A stretch of 64,000 nucleotides of DNA from NCBI RefSeq assembly GCF_030867095.1, contig NC_081831.1, positions 42,779,319-42,843,318 of the forward strand. Direction: 5' to 3'. Under the pieces are notes generated by a model. The model made no database searches, was not told where the DNA came from, and saw only the letters and a program-made list of their open reading frames with translations. The DNA is from Alligator mississippiensis. Its lineage: Eukaryota > Chordata > Crocodylia > Alligatoridae. The position numbers were made by a program, and so were the translations under genes. Shown here piece after piece: positions 10,586-22,970 of this stretch (position 1 is its first letter; each line of letters opens with the position of its first letter).

Positions 10586-10892
10586 GTATCTGCGTTCCTA
10601 TATACATTCTCTAAGGTATGTAGTCGTCTATGCCGCAAGGTATAAATGTATCTGCACTCCTATATAAGTTCTATAAGGTATGTAGTTTATACAGTAAGGT
10701 ATGATTGTATCTGTATTCCTATATAAATTCTGTAAGGTATGTAGTCTTCTATGCCACAAGGTATAAATGTATCTGCATTCCTATATAAATTGTCTAAGGT
10801 GTGTATCCTATACCGCAAGGTATAAATATATAGAAATAAAATATAAATGTATCTCCCTTCCTATATAAATTAAAATCTATAGTGCAATATCC
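10586..10892 (+). repeat. Minisatellite, about 62-bp units, five copies
   Basis: Units start with GTATCTG..TTCCTATATA at 10586, 10648, 10707, 10769 and 10849, giving spacings of 62, 59, 62 and 80 bp. Each full unit holds TTCCTATATAAATTC, then AAGGTATGTAG, then GCAAGGTATAAAT. Unit 4 is lengthened by an A/T-rich insert and unit 5 fades out. No reading frame. AT-rich unique-looking sequence follows to about 10970. Confidence 0.85.
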
Positions 10893-11103
10893 ATTATAAT
10901 TATAAAATTGAAGAGAATATATCAATTAATATAATAATAAAATATAAGCATCTAGAAGAAAGAAAAAGGTATTCTGGAATCCCTCTTGCTAGGCTAGGCT
11001 AGCAAGTAGGAAATCATTCAAATCAATGCCAGTAGTAGCCTTCATTGTCTAATGCTTCTGAGCTGCTGGAAGATAGCTCAGTAGCTGTCAGACCCCAAGG
11101 CAG

Positions 11104-11468
11104 AAAGTAGGCCAATTCAAACAATGCTGCCTTTTATGCTGTTTTTCCATCCCTCCTCCAGAGCACTGGGATTGGAAGGGTCCTCAAGGAAGGATCACAG
11201 TCACTGGCCAGCTACACAGTCACTATGAGAGCAGTCCTTCTCCCCCTTTTCCCCCTGCCTCTCTTTACTTTCTGTTTCCCTGCAGGCAAGCCCAGCATGA
11301 GCTTCAAAACTCAAAACATTTCAAAACTTCTGAAATGCTTCGACTGCCCTCATTTGTTTCAAGGCTGTTTCGAAGCCCTTCGTTTTGTTTTGATTTTGCT
11401 GTTTCAAGCTCAACACGAGTCAAAATAGCATCAAAACAAAACATCTGGCGAAATTTCGCACAGCCCTA
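11104..11468. mobile_element. Non-autonomous hAT-like element, right TIR clear
   Basis: The right end GCGAAATTTCGCACAGCCCTA (ending about 11468) is the terminal motif type of crocodilian hAT elements and resembles CACACAGCCCTA at 46243-46253. Many CAAAAC/TTTCGAAG motifs lie inside (11295-11450). GAAAGCAG after the end and GAAAGTAG near 11092-11099 may be an 8-bp target duplication, but the left TIR is not convincing, so the left limit is a guess. Confidence 0.45.
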
Positions 11469-11469
11469 G

Positions 11470-14400
11470 AAAGCAGCAGGACTGTATTGTCTAAAAAAAA
11501 TCCAACTACCTTAATGTGACCAAAACCATTGCAAAGTAGCATCAGTCTCCCCATATCTGGTGAGAGAGGGCATAAGCCTCTAAAAGATCAGTTTCAATTC
11601 CCTGACCTGCGGTCTCTTAAATTGTGGTCGCTCCAGAACCTATCTCGGGACAGAGAGGACGCAAATTACAATAACTAACTGCACATACAAAAACAACTTT
11701 CTCAATTTTCCAGGGTGCTGAGCACCTGTAAGTTCTACTGGTCAGAGTATGAGTTTTTAGCACTAGGTCTGTGCAGCCTTTACATAGCCATAAAAGCCTC
11801 GGAAACCTTTCAGGAGCCTTGGGCCAGACAGGCCTGGATTCCATGCACCATGCTGCCCAAATGTCATTGAAATGCACTATGTTGAGGGTCAGGGATTTGG
11901 TACCTCAGCAACCATAAATGTTAAAAATAAGAACTCCCCCTCCACTCCAAATCATGAGATTTTTAAGGGAAAAAAATGAATTATTTCAATCTATCATCTG
12001 ATTTCTCTCCCTTTAGGAGAAAATTACCAACTGCAGTTTGTGTGAGATAACCTCAGGATCCAAATCCAATCCTAAATACAAGCATCAGAACATAGCCTAA
12101 CCCTCCCCCCACCGCCACCTTGCCTCCACTGCCGGAAGGGAATTGTGCAGGTGCATGCCTGTGCTATAGGACATAGAGGGCCACTGTTCTGTTCCTCTCT
12201 AGCACCTTTCTTAACTAGAGAGTACAGGCCAGTATCCCGCCTCCTCTTCCTCTCTCCCTCTTCCCCACCAACTACTCTGTCCTCTATATTCATTTTCTCC
12301 TATTTCTGTTCTTTCTCCCATCACGTCTTCTCTTGGTCTATCAACTGCCTGCATCACCACCCTCCCACATCTCTTCATGTTTTTACTGTCTTATCTCCTG
12401 ATCCTCTTCCCTCTCCTGTTGTTTGCATATCCCCATTTGCCAATACATCTCTGCTCTCTTATCCCCTGCAAGGCCCAGATCTGGTAAGTAAGGACACCCA
12501 TTTTTCTTTGAGATCACTGTTTCGGAGAATAGGACACCAGACACATTGCCAGTAAGGGGCTGATGGTAGCCATTTTAGATAAAGACAAGCCTCCACAAGA
12601 TTCACAGCAGCTATTAGATATGCATGAGAATCCTTAACAAATCCAAATCTTATGAGACTGACTGTATAATCAGCGAGCTGATGCTGCATCAATGGCTCTC
12701 AAATTCTAGGGCTAAATCCTAGTCCATTGATGTTAGCGGGGTTTTTGTTACTGGTCTGAGTTTGGCCCATTGCTTCCATTTGTCAGATTGCGCAGTTGAA
12801 CAGTCAGCCTTGAGACAAACACCCCAGCTTTGATTTCAGGTAGCCAGATTCTGGTCTCAACTATATCCCAGTGTAGTTAGGGGTAACTAGGGAAATCTGT
12901 GGAATTACTACCAAGTAAACCAGAAATAAGTGAAATCAGAATCTTAGCCTCAGTCTCCTAGGAGAGGCCTCTGGACTTCAATTCTCTCCTATGGTAGGAA
13001 CAGTTCCAGGTTTCCCTGGTAACTGTTGCCAGGTGAAACACTCAGAAACAGAATTTATTATCCTGGTTGTTAACAGAAGATATTTCTCCTTAGGGTTGTT
13101 AGCAAGTTACATGCTGACTGAGACGCTATTTTGGATAGCAGTGGGCATCACCCTCATGCCATTGTCCTCTATGCCAGAGATCAGAGAGGCAGAGGAGCAT
13201 ACTGGCCCTGGGAACTTCAGGTGCCGTTTTGCTTTTGGAACATAGGTTCCTTAATAGTCAGCACACGTTTGAGATATCTCATGGCACGTTTATGAGTCAC
13301 TGCATTCTTTGCTGTCCTAGTGGATGGGGAAGGTTGTGAAGTCATTAAGACCAAAGAGGAGCTGTGGAGCTGGGAGAAGACTAGCAATTCCATCTGACTT
13401 GGATTGCTTAGGAACGGTGAGTATGAGTTAGGACTGGCAGCATTTGCATTTTCCAGGACTTGTGAAAACTGGTTGGTTATGGTTTAAATTGGTGAGGACA
13501 AGATTGGTTAGGGATGGAAAGACTGGCTACTGTAAAAGAGGATTAGTAAAGATCGGTGAGAAAAGGGATTACCTGCCCTAATTTGCACTAATGAAGACTG
13601 ACTGTAATCAGGACTAGGTAATGATTTATAGAGAAGAGAAGTACAGAGAAGATGCAAAGGAAAAGGCACAGTTTAATAGATGTATACATATTTGAGATCT
13701 GTTTCTGTAAGATTTATGTGGTGCTTTCATAGGATCTGTAAGTGGCAGGATCCACTTACTGTATAAGCTCTGCTTGCTGTCTAGTGGTTATATGGCAAAT
13801 TTTCCTTCTATAATTTTGCTTAGTGTTAGTGGTAATAGTAGATACAGTGCTGCGTGGAAAAGAGTTATTTCCTTGAAGTGTCTCTTCCAATAAATGTAAA
13901 CAAGTCTGAGCAAATGGAGTGATAAATATGCATGATAAATTACTGCACTGTCCCTTTAAATTCCAGGACAAGTCTGCTAATATGCTAAATCGGATAATGT
14001 GGGCTTAAAACTCTGAGAGTTAATTGCACACAAACACCACAGGGTCAGATTGGAATAGTAAAATAAACTAATGCCTCTCCTGAGGAAAATTTGTTGCTAA
14101 TGGATCAAAGGCCTTCAGCAACTCGATATCACAGCTGACAGGGAACATAATGATTTAAGGATGATGTAATGACAAAACTTTGTTTCTAAACCGGTATTAT
14201 TGTTTTCACTGCATGTATGTAATGATTGATAGAAAGCTAGTTAAACTTCAGCTTGCTATGTAATAATGGCACCATGTGCTGGTATACTACTCACCTTTGG
14301 ATGGGCACCAGGTTAACAGGAGGAAGATTAGATTTTCTTTCTCATGTCTTCTCTCTCTTGTGCACATGGGTACGCCTGTCTTCTTAACAACCTTAACATG

Positions 14401-15360
14401 AAGAAAATCAGGGACTTGAATTCTAGTGTACAGAAATTAGTGGCTTTTCTTATTTATTGATTTTTATGCCACCCTCCCTGAAAAGGACTCTCACCAGGTA
14501 CAATAAGAACAAGGTAAATCGTAAAAATAGATCAAATAAATTATTTAAAAATTCCCCAAACAATGCCCCAACACTTAACCCCACTGTTCCTTTACCGTTC
14601 ATAGCTAGCATCTGACAGGCACTTGACTAATATTCATTGATTCATTTTGAAATACATGGATTTAAACACAGCCTGAGCAGAGGGGACATAAAGGCATGAA
14701 GAAGTCAGGCAAAATACACTAGACAATGAGTTACAGGTAGACAAGAGTAGGCTGTTTTGCCTTTGGGAATTACTAGTGTGGAGTATGATGCATTCATCAT
14801 GGCTAGTGCTTCACATGCTGAAGGATGCAAGATTGACTCTTACGTAATTGACACTTACAGGCTCACGTTTTGACTAATTTGGCTCTTGCTTCCGGGAAAG
14901 GAGGAGAGAATAGCTATGCCAGCCATCGAGGGCAGACTTGTGTAAAGCTTGCAGTCCCACCCCCTGGGCAGCATGACTAGTTTTCATAGCAGTTTGCTGC
15001 TAAGGACTGGGAGCTTTCAATTCCCTCGTATAATTTATTCCAGGGAAGTACCTGCAAGACCTGTGCTTTGCTCCCAGGCTTCACACTAGATTTTACTGGG
15101 GCACTTGCTCTGGTATGGTTAGCCTAGATTCCCATACTCTAAACTCCCATCTCCTCTTTAGCCAGTTGTCCATATTCCTCTATTTCCTATACAGGGAGAA
15201 TCTAACATGCAATTTATTTGCATACATCAATAATAACCCTTCAGCTCATCTGGGCGTGGTACAAATACGCTTCAACCTTTTGATAAAATGGACTCTGATC
15301 AGCAGCACTGGACTTGAAAGGTTCCTGGATATGGGCGGTATCCTTACATGGCCCCCATTC
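11470..15360. other. Intergenic stretch without recognised genes
   Basis: About 3.9 kb. Open frames are short and none shows a known domain. A C/T-rich segment lies at about 12190-12480. At about 14455-14560, TTATTTATTGATTTTTATGCC followed by an A-rich tract resembles the start of a common reptilian SINE-type repeat, but this is weak. Nothing else stood out. Confidence 0.5.
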
Positions 15361-15368
15361 CTCTAAAC

Positions 15369-15658
15369 AATAGATTCTTAAACAAGGTGTCGTGCATCCT
15401 GGGGTGCTTTGAGATCCTTTCAAGGATACCATGCAATGTTAGCACCATTAAGTGTACAAGCATAATTCATAAGATAAACCCAGAGATTTCAAATAGGATC
15501 CATAGTGCTAAAAAATGCTGACCTGTTTTGGGCTTTCTGAGTTCTTTGCAACAAAAAAAAAAATGCTCTATTATTTTTCTGTATTCAAACACAAGTGAAA
15601 GCCAAAACGTATCATTTTCAGAGGGATACCTTGAGTTGAAAAAGATTGAGAACCACTA
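15369..15658. mobile_element. Short hAT-type MITE
   Basis: The ends are AATAGATTCTTAAAC on the left and GATTGAGAACCACTA on the right, an imperfect TIR of the widespread CAGTGGTTCTCAAC type. The flanks CTCTAAAC (15361-15368) and CTTTAGAC (15659-15666) match at 6 of 8 positions, as expected for an aged 8-bp hAT target duplication. The inside is A/T-rich with a poly-A run at about 15551-15562 and no open frame. Confidence 0.65.
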
Positions 15659-15666
15659 CTTTAGAC

Positions 15667-17463
15667 ACTTTCATATTATACCAATGAGAAGGACAGATAA
15701 AATTATTTAACCCCCCTTCCCCCAATTCTTGCTCAGAACAGCCAAGCTACATGCAGCTGTGTTCAATACAATAGCTTGGCTTCAAGAGATTAAACCTTCA
15801 GCCAGCAACTAGATGAATCTGTTAATTAAGAGGCTACCTGGTTTAATGTTACAATGTCACTGGACTGTGTGAACTGGAACTGCAACAAATAGGGCATGCT
15901 TGGAAATAATTACACTAAATAAATACATAAAATGGGACTTTTCTTGTTTTTCTTTTTAAAAGAAATCTAGCATGCAAACAGCAAGAAAGCTTTCAATGCC
16001 TGAGACATACCATGAGAGAAGCAATGAAATTCACACACCATTCCCCCACCAGTAGTACAGGCTTGGGTATAATATGACCCAAGTGTGCACTGATATCAAC
16101 TGCTTCCAGTCTAATTGGCACTGAACAGCACAACATTAATTCAGCACAAAATGTCCTGTTGCCATTCAGCACAAAATGTTGGCTTAATATAATTAAGACC
16201 CCAGTGCCGCAGTTAAGAATCATGCTGCCAGAGCTCCTGGCACTCTATGCAGGTGCTACGCTGTCTGTCTGGTTGGATTATAGAATCAGAGCCTGACGTG
16301 GCACACGAAAGAGAGATCTCCGGGAAGTGGGGAAGAATAAAATCCTATAGAAATAATATTTTTTCCACAGATAGAAGCCATTCCCCAATCTGACTGCAAG
16401 CAAAAAATAAATAAATAAAAAAAATAATTAAATTGATGCATCTGTACTGAAATAAAAAACCCAAATAGCTTAAGCAGCAAAAATAGGTTCAAGAGCAATG
16501 ATAAAGTCTTACGGTTTTAGACATCTACTATCTTGCTACCAAAATGTGTAAAAGTGTCTGGCTTGTAAATGATTGTGAATCTCTGCTCACCAGGTGAATT
16601 GGTATGCTCTCTCTAACTGTTCTGAACTTGAGTTTAAAAGCTGTTTCATTTGTTAAATGTTTAGCTTGTTAATGTTTTGAGATTCCTATTTAATCCTGCT
16701 CCCCTATTCAGACTGCTTTCTGCTCCATTTCAGGAGGTGTAAAGAAGGTTTCAGAACACCCTAACCAGCAGTCCACAGAGCCTCAGCTAAATATTTAGCC
16801 ATTCCTTAGCACAAATTTGTGTTTGAGAAGAGATTCCTAATCCTAAATGGGTAATAGGGGGAAGGCAGGAATGGGAAACCTGCCTGTCTCTCTGGTGAGA
16901 CTCAGCTGTCTCCACCTCGCTCATAACTATATTTGGGAAGCTGACAACTTGCTTCTTGGCAGGTTCCAATGATTTTTTTCTCTAGTAGCAATGCTTCCTT
17001 CAGGGTCCTAGTGCAATGGTTTTTCTTCAGGCAGATACCTAGGAAAGGAGAGAGACTGACTTTTGAACAGCATGTGCTCTCTGGTTGGTGCTTTGGCACT
17101 TTAACAAAAGGCAGGCGTTCCTTCTCCTATTTCCAAAAGGCTTCTGTTCTCTTTTTACAGAAGCTGAGCTGCTGGGCAGGGAATGTTTAAATAGAAGATT
17201 CCCATTTGAGTGATTAGAGGCCTGGAGTGAGTCTGTTCACTTTCATACATGGGACAAATTTTCCTGGATGCAGTGTTGTTGCCTCATTTCACACAGTGAG
17301 AAGGGCCTGCAAAACTTATGCAGAAAACTCTGTTGGGTTTTGTGCTTAGGGTGAGCTATATTACCAGCCCTGATTGCTCAGAGATCATGAGAAAGGGTTG
17401 CAGATAACTTTTGGGCAGCTACTGTTTATTCTAAATATTTTTTTTAAAGAGGGACAGAAGCAA
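15667..17463. other. Intergenic stretch, nothing recognised
   Basis: About 1.8 kb of ordinary AT-rich sequence. Open frames are all under 80 codons and lack known domains. An A/T-simple patch lies at 16397-16430. Confidence 0.5.
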
Positions 17464-17608
17464 GATGCTCATCTGATCACAGGAGAATTATGAGGCTGAA
17501 GTGGGTTCCTTATTCCCAGTTTGAAAAAGGAAGCAGGAACTGGGAATCAGGGCCTATGTATAAGGACCCAACTTTAGCCTCATAATTCTCCTGTGATCGG
17601 ATGAGCAT
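17464..17608. repeat. Palindromic hairpin element
   Basis: The arm 17464-17513 (GATGCTCATCTGATCACAGG at its start) returns in reverse complement at 17561-17608. The pairing continues inward: TTCCCAGTT near 17512-17520 pairs with AACTGGGAA near 17538-17546. The whole 145 bp could fold into one long hairpin with only a small loop. Possible flanking repeats of AAAGAG at 17447 and 17617 would fit a small foldback transposon. Confidence 0.75.
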
Positions 17609-17984
17609 TCTTCAAAAGAGTCCTCAGGTGGTGGAGACATGTGGTTTGAGGTGATCCGCAAAGGATTTTGCCCCATAATCTCACCCAAATCTCAGCTTTC
17701 TATTCAAGACAATGTACTTGATACATAACATTATTTTACATTTTTATTAGTAAATATACATTTCTGATTAAATTTTAATTCTTTTGTCTAATTCATTGCT
17801 AACAATCTTTAACTGTGTCAAGATTAGCTTGGAATAAGGAACAAGGAATGAACTTCAACCTCACAGGAGAGCTAGACTCTTTTTTAAAAAAAGTATTGTG
17901 AAACTTGTGATAAAATAGTGGGACTTAGCAAAACTTGTGGCTAATACACTGTACTGGACCTCAGCACAAGTCTAGATTCAAACC

Positions 17985-18185
17985 TTTGCTAAGCTTCTCT
18001 GTGATCTTAAACAAAGCCCACCCAGAGAAATTAAAGGCCTTGATTCTCTATTTGTAAAATGGAAGTAATACTTTCTTACCTATTTAGAGACGCTCTCTAC
18101 AGCAGGAACTGTATGCTACTATGGGCCTGTACAATGCCAAGCACAATGAAGCCTCTAGGTCCTGCTATAATACACAAAATAGTAA
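17985..18185 (+). repeat. MIR-like CORE-SINE remnant
   Basis: TTGATTCTCTATTTGTAAAATGG (18037-18061 region) followed by AAGTAATACTTTCTTACCTA is the usual MIR-like middle (TCTGTAAAATGG..ATAATA..TACCTA). The 3' flank to about 18180 contains GGCCTGTACAATGCC. No coding content. Confidence 0.55.
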
Positions 18186-18729
18186 GTTTTGAGTTTGGAC
18201 TGATTTTTTTCTAAAAATGTCACCAAAAGGATCTTTTGGGTATGCAATAGGAATGCCGTCTGCTTGCTAGCCTCAGCTTTCATGCATTTTTACTGATTCT
18301 TTTTTTTCTTGGGACACTTTGGTCACGTATTTCTAGGTGATGTCATCTTGGCTATACTGTTAGCCTGCACCTACCCAAGAGAAACAGCTCATCTTGCAAG
18401 TAGGGCAACTTGCATAGCAGGGCAACTTGCACTGTGCAAAGTTCGCCTGATGGGAACAAACTTATGCTTCACATAGGAATGCGACAGTTGTGTTCCTTCT
18501 CTCCACTTACACAATCACTCCTTATTTATCCCAGTTTCATTTTGTAACGTTTACGCTGCAATAAACTGAGAGTTCAAGTGCTCCTCTTTAGTAATCCTCA
18601 GGCCAAGTTCAATTTTCAGGCAGACATGCATGCCAATCTGACCAATTTTAGTGGGAGTGCCAATGGGATTTAGGACAGAATTCAACATTAGATTTTATCA
18701 TTGCTTACAGAGTTGTTTTATGGGCTGTT

Positions 18730-18935
18730 GGTTAAAGCACAAGTCTGAGAGTCAGGAGAGGATGATCCTGATCCTGATCCTGATCCTGCCCCTGTTAGTG
18801 GCTCACAGCAGGCACTACAGCAAATCCCCTAACCTCTCTGTGCCTGAGGATAATACTTACTCCCCACTGGCTTTTGGGATACTTAATTGATTAATTCCTG
18901 TGAAGTGCTTGAGGCCCTTGGACAGAAAGCAGCAT
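18730..18935 (+). repeat. MIR-like CORE-SINE with ATCCTG microsatellite
   Basis: The order is GTTAAAGCACAAGTCTGAGAGTCAGGAG, a (ATCCTG)4 run at about 18766-18789, AACCTCTCTGTGCCT (18830-18845), GGATAATACTTACTCC and GTGAAGTGCTTGAGG. This is the MIR-like order of box region, loss-of-charge phrase and 3' end. Confidence 0.6.
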
Positions 18936-19374
18936 TGGAATGCTTTTGCTCTTAAGCAATTTAATTTAAATAATTTATTGTTAAATAGGAAGAGAGAAAA
19001 TTAAAAATATGACCGCTTGAGTTCAGTGTCCAGACATTGCTTAGCTGAGGGATGCTTTGGCAGCTTGCCAGAATCCTAAGGGTTGCATTTAATTTGGAGC
19101 AGATTGTAAATTGCTCTTGCTGTTAATAAAGAGGTAGAGTCATGGCACTGCTTGGGTGCTCATATGAGGATGGTACTGCATGCTGGGAACCAGACCTGTC
19201 TTAAGGCTGCACCCATGTACAAGAGGAAGTCTGCTATACTTTGTAGGGTTCCTACATTTTATCATTTTGTGCTGGGGGAGGAAAGTGTTGTCATGATAAG
19301 GTGTGAATGTTGCTGTACTGTGGTGCTGTAAAAACCTGCAGATAGATCTCTCAACACTTAGAGTATTCCATGGA

Positions 19375-19595
19375 CATGAACAGACAAGGTTCTTTGGGTT
19401 GATATGATCTCTCTTATTAGACCAACTAAATAGTTGGAAAAATTGTTCTTTGCAAGTTTCAAACACAAACGCCCTTCTGCAGGCATAGAGAGAAGGGTGT
19501 TTGTGATCAAAAGCTTGCAAAGAACAATTTTTCCAACTCTTTAGTTGGTCTAATAAGAGATGTCACATCTACCCAAAGAACCTTGTCTGCCTATG
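19375..19595. repeat. Foldback repeat built from Penelope-type terminal arms
   Basis: Left arm 19375-19457 holds AGACAAGGTTCTTTGGG, then TTATTAGACCAACTAAATAG. Right arm 19511-19595 is its reverse complement (CTATTTAGTTGG type, then CCCAAAGAACCTTGTCT). Between them are about 50 bp including a smaller inverted pair (GCCCTTCTGC/AGAAGGGTG). The arms match the terminal arms of the element at 22971-23585, so this looks like a deletion form that kept only the ends. Confidence 0.75.
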
Positions 19596-19599
19596 TCCT

Positions 19600-20900
19600 T
19601 AGACCAACAGAGATACAACCCATTTACATGAAGGCACGTATAAAACAGCCTACTTCCTAAAGGCTCCTTTGGGAAGCATAGTCACTTCATGTGGTTTAGA
19701 GACCAGATACAGTCACTATAATGGTTTTCTCTACTATTGCCCTTGTACAGGGCATTTTCTAGAAAGTAATTGAAAAACACCCCCATAGATGAGGTAGCCA
19801 GTGGTTCTCTCCACCACTTATCAGAGATCAGAACACAGTTCCTTTGGACACTTCAGACATCTTCAGTCTTACCGTCTCCCATGTCAGCAGCTTGGTACAC
19901 TGCTGTCAGGCATTGGAGCAGAAATGTGGAACAGTTGCTGAAAACATAATTGCACGTTTACACTGGCTTCCTTAATGGCAAAGCCAGAATGGAGCTCAGT
20001 GATAAAGTGCTGTGGTTTCTATGTGCTTGGGCAAAGATAGCTTATCAGCAGCAGGGTTGAGGACAGAAGTTGGGTTGGGTTTCCCCTGCAGTATAATATA
20101 GATCATGTTTTACAAACCGTGTTGTGCAAGATGTGGCTATGGTCTTTTGATGAAGGGAGCTACAGAGGTGCCTTAAGTACTGGGCATGGCGTCCCCACAG
20201 ACTGCAGTTTCCGCAGAAGTTTGGACTGGCAGGCCAGCCTTGCTGCAGAAGCCTGCAGTGAGAGCCCTTTTAAAACTACCCAATCTTCTCAGTCTTCCTA
20301 AAATAGGAGAAACTGGCCAACCTCAAGTCTTCCATTGCTGCGTCACATCTCTGCCCGCCAAAAGAGATGCCAGCAGGTGACCATGGAGCACGCTGTGCAA
20401 TCTGGCTGGCAGTGAGAGTGCCTATAGGTTCCAAAGTCTTGTCAAAACAGTTATAGTTACCCCAGTACCCACTCACTCAAAAAGGGCCGATCTTTGTGAG
20501 TGGGAGGAGTGATCCCTGCCTGAGGCCAGGGACAGGGATGCTGCAGGAGACTGGACTGACGGATGTAAGAGATCAGGACAGATGTGGAATGAAACCAGGG
20601 GCTGTGGTGCCACACCCCTGTCTGTGACCTTTGAATACCGCAGAGCCCTGACTACAGGAGCACAAAGCCTTGACCTGCTGGGGGGAGCAAAGGGTCCCTC
20701 TAGTGTCTCTTCAGATAGCACAGGAGCATTTTTCTTTTTTGGACCGAGCTACCCTACTTGCCCCAAACTCTCAGGTATGGAGAATCCTTGGACACAAGGA
20801 AGGAAGCACCGGTAAGCAGTAGGCTTAGGGGAGGCAAAGGTGAGTTTCTAGCCAAACTTACGGGAACTGCTGAAGGGGGAACAGGCCCCAAAAGGCCTCA
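19600..20900. other. Upstream region of XKRX, nothing recognised
   Basis: About 1.3 kb between the foldback repeat and the CpG island. No recognisable repeat or open frame with a known domain. Confidence 0.5.
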
Positions 20901-22130
20901 CACTCCATCGGCTGGGCAGCGGTTCTCTACCCCTGATGGGAGGGGGAGAGAAAACCCCGGTTCTTTTGTTTTAGGGCCTCACTTCGGCTTACCCAGAGGC
21001 TCGTGGCCGCCTGCTACAACCCCCCGGAGCCAGTCGTGCCCACGCAGCCCCTACCCCCCCGGCTTGTGCCGCCCCTCACCGTCAGGCTGTGGAAACTGGG
21101 CCCGGTCCAAGCGGGGAGGAAGGTTACCGCCCCTCGAGCCAGGCTGAGGCAGCAGGCGGCCGGGGGAGCCGCCTGCTGGGCTCCGCTCAGCGGCTGTCAG
21201 ACAGAGGTGGGCAGCGCAGGGACAGAGCCGGCGGCCGGACGGGCCCCGCCAGGTCTGCGGCTGGGGAGGGGAAGCAGCCGGCAGGGGACGGAGGACGCTG
21301 GGACCTAGCGACTGCAGGTGAGGCGGCCCGGCCGGGCTCCCCGCGCCCGGGGCAGGAGGGCGCAGGACGAGGCGAGGCAACGGCCGAGAGCCCCGGCACT
21401 GCGCTCCCCGCCCCGCCGCGGGCGCTAAGACCGGGCGGCGGCCGCACACCTGCTGCAGCGCCGGGCTGGAGCGGAGCGGAGCGGGGCGGGGGCGGGGGCC
21501 GGGGCCCGGCCCGCACTCCCTGCTCTCGGGGCGGGGGTGGAGACTCGTGGCAGCCGCCCCACCCCGCCCGGTGCAGTCCTGGGCGGCGGCGATGGCCCCA
21601 GCCCGCAGCCTCCAGCCGAGCCAGGCCGCCGCCACGTGCTCGCCGGAGCCCCTGGCCTGGCCCTACGGGGAGAAGGGGGAGCGGCCGCGGGCGCGGAGAT
21701 AGTGGGGCCGCCCCGCCTCGCCTCGCGGCTCGCGGAGCCGCCTTCAGTCGCGCCCTCTCTCTCCGCAGGGGCGGCCGTGACCCGCGCAGCTCGCGCCCGT
21801 CGGCAGCGGCGGCGGAGCCCCGCAGCGCTGTCCTGGGGCGGTCCCCGCCGGTCGGGGCAGCGGGGCCGGGACGCGCTGGAGTTGCCCCCTCCCCGCTGGA
21901 GCGACGTCTGGGCCCGGTGGCATGGCCGTGGGGGGCCTCCGGGGCTGACGGCGCCGCCCCCCAGCCACGCTGACGGCCCCTAGGCCGGGGGCACCGAGGG
22001 CGCTGGAGGGGCCCGGGCTTCCCAGGATGGACGGCGCGTGCGAGGTCTCCATCAGGGAGTGTTCGGAGCAGCCGTCCTTTGAGGAGAAGACGGGGGAGCC
22101 CCAAGCATCCCCCAAGGCAAAGCTACCACT
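20900..22130. promoter_or_regulatory. XKRX: CpG island, promoter and 5' end of XKRX
   Basis: GC content rises sharply from about 20900 and CG dinucleotides are dense from about 21030 to 22000, unlike all neighbouring sequence. Several GC-box-like GGGGCGGGG motifs occur (for example near 21480-21535). The island ends over the XKRX start codon at 22027. Long frames on both strands here (such as 21089-21973 plus and 21187-22104 minus) are a by-product of few stop codons in GC-rich DNA. The transcription start is not pinned down. Confidence 0.8.
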
Positions 22131-22361
22131 GGGTATCCTCTTTTCCACGCTCCTGTTCTGCGGTGAGTCAGTGGCGGCCGGGATCCTGTGCTTCTCTTAC
22201 AGCCACTCCGACGACCGCTTCTGGCTGGCGATGACCATCTTCTTCATGGTGTGTCCGTCCATCCTGGTCCAGCTGACACTCATTTTCATTCACCGGGATT
22301 TGACCAGTGACAAGCCACTGATCCTCCTGATGCACCTTCTCCAGCTGGGGCCTGTCATCAG
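22027..22361 (+). CDS. XKRX: XKRX coding exon 1
   Basis: Codes residues 1-111 and two bases of codon 112. The start ATG has A at -3 and G at +4, a strong Kozak context, and lies where family members begin. The exon covers a charged cytoplasmic N-terminus of about 33 residues, then two membrane segments (34-56 and 65-88) and the HRDL..DKPL motif (89-98). The donor is GTGAGC at 22362. Confidence 0.93.
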
Positions 22362-22970
22362 GTGAGCAAAGGTGCCTCCAACTTCCCCTGTCCTAAATAG
22401 TCCTTGCCCAGCCCCAGGAACCAAATCTGAGATGATTTAGTGGCTTGAATCGGGTCCTCAAACTTTGTGTGACAACTTGGGAAGCTCTTGAGCGTTCACA
22501 GCTGGAATAGTTGTGCAGGATGTTGCCAATGTGCTGCCTGTGACAGCTCTGAGTCCCTGCAGTTCTGTGCTGTTCAAATTGTTTGCACAGTACTTTGCCA
22601 CTGGAAAGTATCTTGTGGGATAAATACCAAGGCTACTGGAGGGAGCTCCAGCTGTGGGATAGCTCCTGTCCCTGGCAATGGCTGTGGAGGAGCTCCTTGT
22701 ATTTCCTGTGGTCCAGGCTAGATATGGGGAGCAGGAACTTTTGCTCCTTCTTTTAGTTTCTTTGTGTGAGGCTTCAGCTTACGTTCCTCGTCCTCCTCCC
22801 CAGAGCAGGCAGAGGGTGCTTCCATAGGGTCAAGTAAAGTTTTAGAATGATGTAATTTTTAGCAAAACCTCCTAAGGCATTTAATTATCCCAGAATAGCT
22901 CCTGTTGCCTGTCCGCACCTCTGCCCACAGGCAGTCCTTCCTCCCCACCCCTAGCTGTACCTCTCCTTCT

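Noticed and set aside
10586-10892. CRISPR array
   Set aside because: Units are tandem with no unique spacers and vary in sequence; this is a minisatellite in a vertebrate genome.
1-20900. ARL13A or another expected neighbour gene upstream of XKRX
   Set aside because: No exon-like match to such a gene was found; it is either beyond the window or too diverged to see by eye.
21089-22104. Long open frames of 294 aa (plus) and 305 aa (minus) just upstream of XKRX
   Set aside because: They lie in a CpG island with very few stop codons, overlap on both strands, and show only Arg/Pro/Gly/Ala-rich low-complexity sequence. Chance frames explain them.
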